NCBI RefSeq assembly: GCF_012932565.1
Contig: NZ_JABBYJ010000002.1
Span: 1-64,000 of the forward strand
Reading direction: 5' to 3'
DNA from: Sneathiella limimaris
GTDB taxonomy: Bacteria > Pseudomonadota > Alphaproteobacteria > Sneathiellales > Sneathiellaceae
Length of the DNA stretch: 64,000 nt
Positions 63,693 to 64,000 of this stretch are shown piece after piece (positions within the stretch are counted from its first letter, which is position 1; each line of letters begins with the position of its first letter). The notes under the pieces are model-generated. The model saw nothing but the letters and a program-made list of their open reading frames with translations, ran no database searches and had not been told where the DNA came from. The translations under genes and the position numbers were made by a program.

Positions 63693-64000
63693 TCTGTTCA
63701 GGCTGCATCTCCTTGGTTACGAGATACATTTCACCCGAAAAAATTCTTGGAACTTGTGCACCTTCACCATGTGTCTCCATTGCAATCGCATCTGCCATAG
63801 CAACGCCGTTATCATCATTCATACGCATAACTGTGAACGCTAATCCCCCTTTTGCAATTTCCTCCAACTCCGCTGCTCCGCCGCCCCAACCATTTGTGAT
63901 CACCTGGCCATTTAGTCCCATTTCTTTAACTGCTTCAGCAACTCCAATGGCAATATCTGTTGAGCAACTATAAATAAATTTCAGATTTGGATGAGCTTTC
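63652..64000 (-). CDS. luxP: LuxP-like autoinducer-2 binding protein, C-terminal part (cut by window edge)
   Basis: The 115 visible residues are the C-terminal end of a periplasmic binding protein. The short motifs CSTD, NGWGGG, VMRMNDD and a final KRAFRYS match the end of Vibrio LuxP as I recall it. The LuxP residues that contact AI-2 near its C terminus, Asp (in CSTD), Trp (NGW) and Arg (VMR), are all retained, with the same 21-residue Trp-Arg spacing and one extra residue between Asp and Trp. The start lies beyond 64000. Its product should be secreted and signal through the overlapping kinase. Confidence 0.8.
   Translation of the reverse strand, partial: KAHPNLKFIYSCSTDIAIGVAEAVKEMGLNGQVITNGWGGGAAELEEIAKGGLAFTVMRMNDDNGVAMADAIAMETHGEGAQVPRIFSGEMYLVTKEMQPEQIESYQKRAFRYSN

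Noticed and set aside
1-64000. CRISPR arrays, tRNA genes and prophage genes
   Set aside because: No regularly spaced repeats, cloverleaf-like sequences or phage structural genes were noticed on reading either strand.

Overview
The window looks like part of a chromosome from a heterotrophic, probably marine or host-associated Alphaproteobacterium. This rests on the gene mix (betaine-aldehyde, D-amino-acid, threonine and tyrosine catabolism; kinases of the HDFNNLL type; a CGNR protein; SpoVR/YeaH/PrkA), a GC content that by eye is in the mid-40s percent, and a ribosomal-type promoter at the left edge. The lineage is an inference; no rRNA or tRNA gene lies inside the window.

Layout. 1-217: a strong sigma70 promoter with a GC-rich discriminator fires leftward off the window, probably into an rRNA operon. 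0.2-4 kb: acyl-CoA dehydrogenase, nitroreductase, MaoC hydratase and a short-chain dehydrogenase, a beta-oxidation-like set. 4-8 kb: a 2-hydroxyacid dehydrogenase and a truncated haemoglobin directly coupled to a class III adenylate cyclase. 6.7-9.8 kb: divergent malonyl-CoA decarboxylase and malonyl-CoA synthetase. 9.8-18 kb: small regulators, a secreted acid phosphatase, a YeiH transporter, a hybrid histidine kinase, a GST and an M14-like peptidase. 18-24.8 kb: a dipeptide-type ABC importer with an M20 deacylase. 25-32 kb: EamA transporter, betaine-aldehyde-type dehydrogenase and the prkA-yeaH-spoVR stress operon, in which prkA is broken by an in-frame TAA. 32-37 kb: tdh-kbl threonine catabolism with a divergent XRE-cupin regulator and a clear paired operator, then glycerate kinase. 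37-45 kb: molybdopterin oxidoreductase, DadA-like oxidase, a metallo-beta-lactamase-fold protein, fumarylacetoacetase, maleylacetoacetate isomerase and a GMC oxidoreductase. 45-50 kb: ion channel, MscS, SulP and a DEAD-box helicase.

50.6-55.6 kb is the most unusual part: an R-body (refractile body) locus with an ECF-type sigma factor, two identical palindromes, seven small Reb-family genes (one interrupted by TAA), an inserted antisense methionine aminopeptidase and a terminal helix-turn-helix/coiled-coil protein. R-bodies are protein ribbons that unroll explosively. This locus has several features (internal hairpin, repeated leader element, basic-tailed Reb, broken Reb) that deserve attention.

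55.7-64 kb: RecQ, a TetR repressor divergent from an isoquinoline-oxidoreductase-like molybdenum hydroxylase pair, and at the right edge a hybrid kinase whose gene overlaps the end of a LuxP-like autoinducer-2 binding protein. The LuxP fragment keeps three residues that contact AI-2 in Vibrio LuxP, so this is probably a LuxPQ-type receptor pair with a different kinase core, about 6 kb from the R-body locus.

Two separate in-frame TAA codons (prkA, reb4) in otherwise intact, conserved reading frames are noteworthy. TAA is also the ordinary stop of many genes here, so simple code reassignment is excluded; mutation, strain polymorphism or sequence error are the leading explanations.
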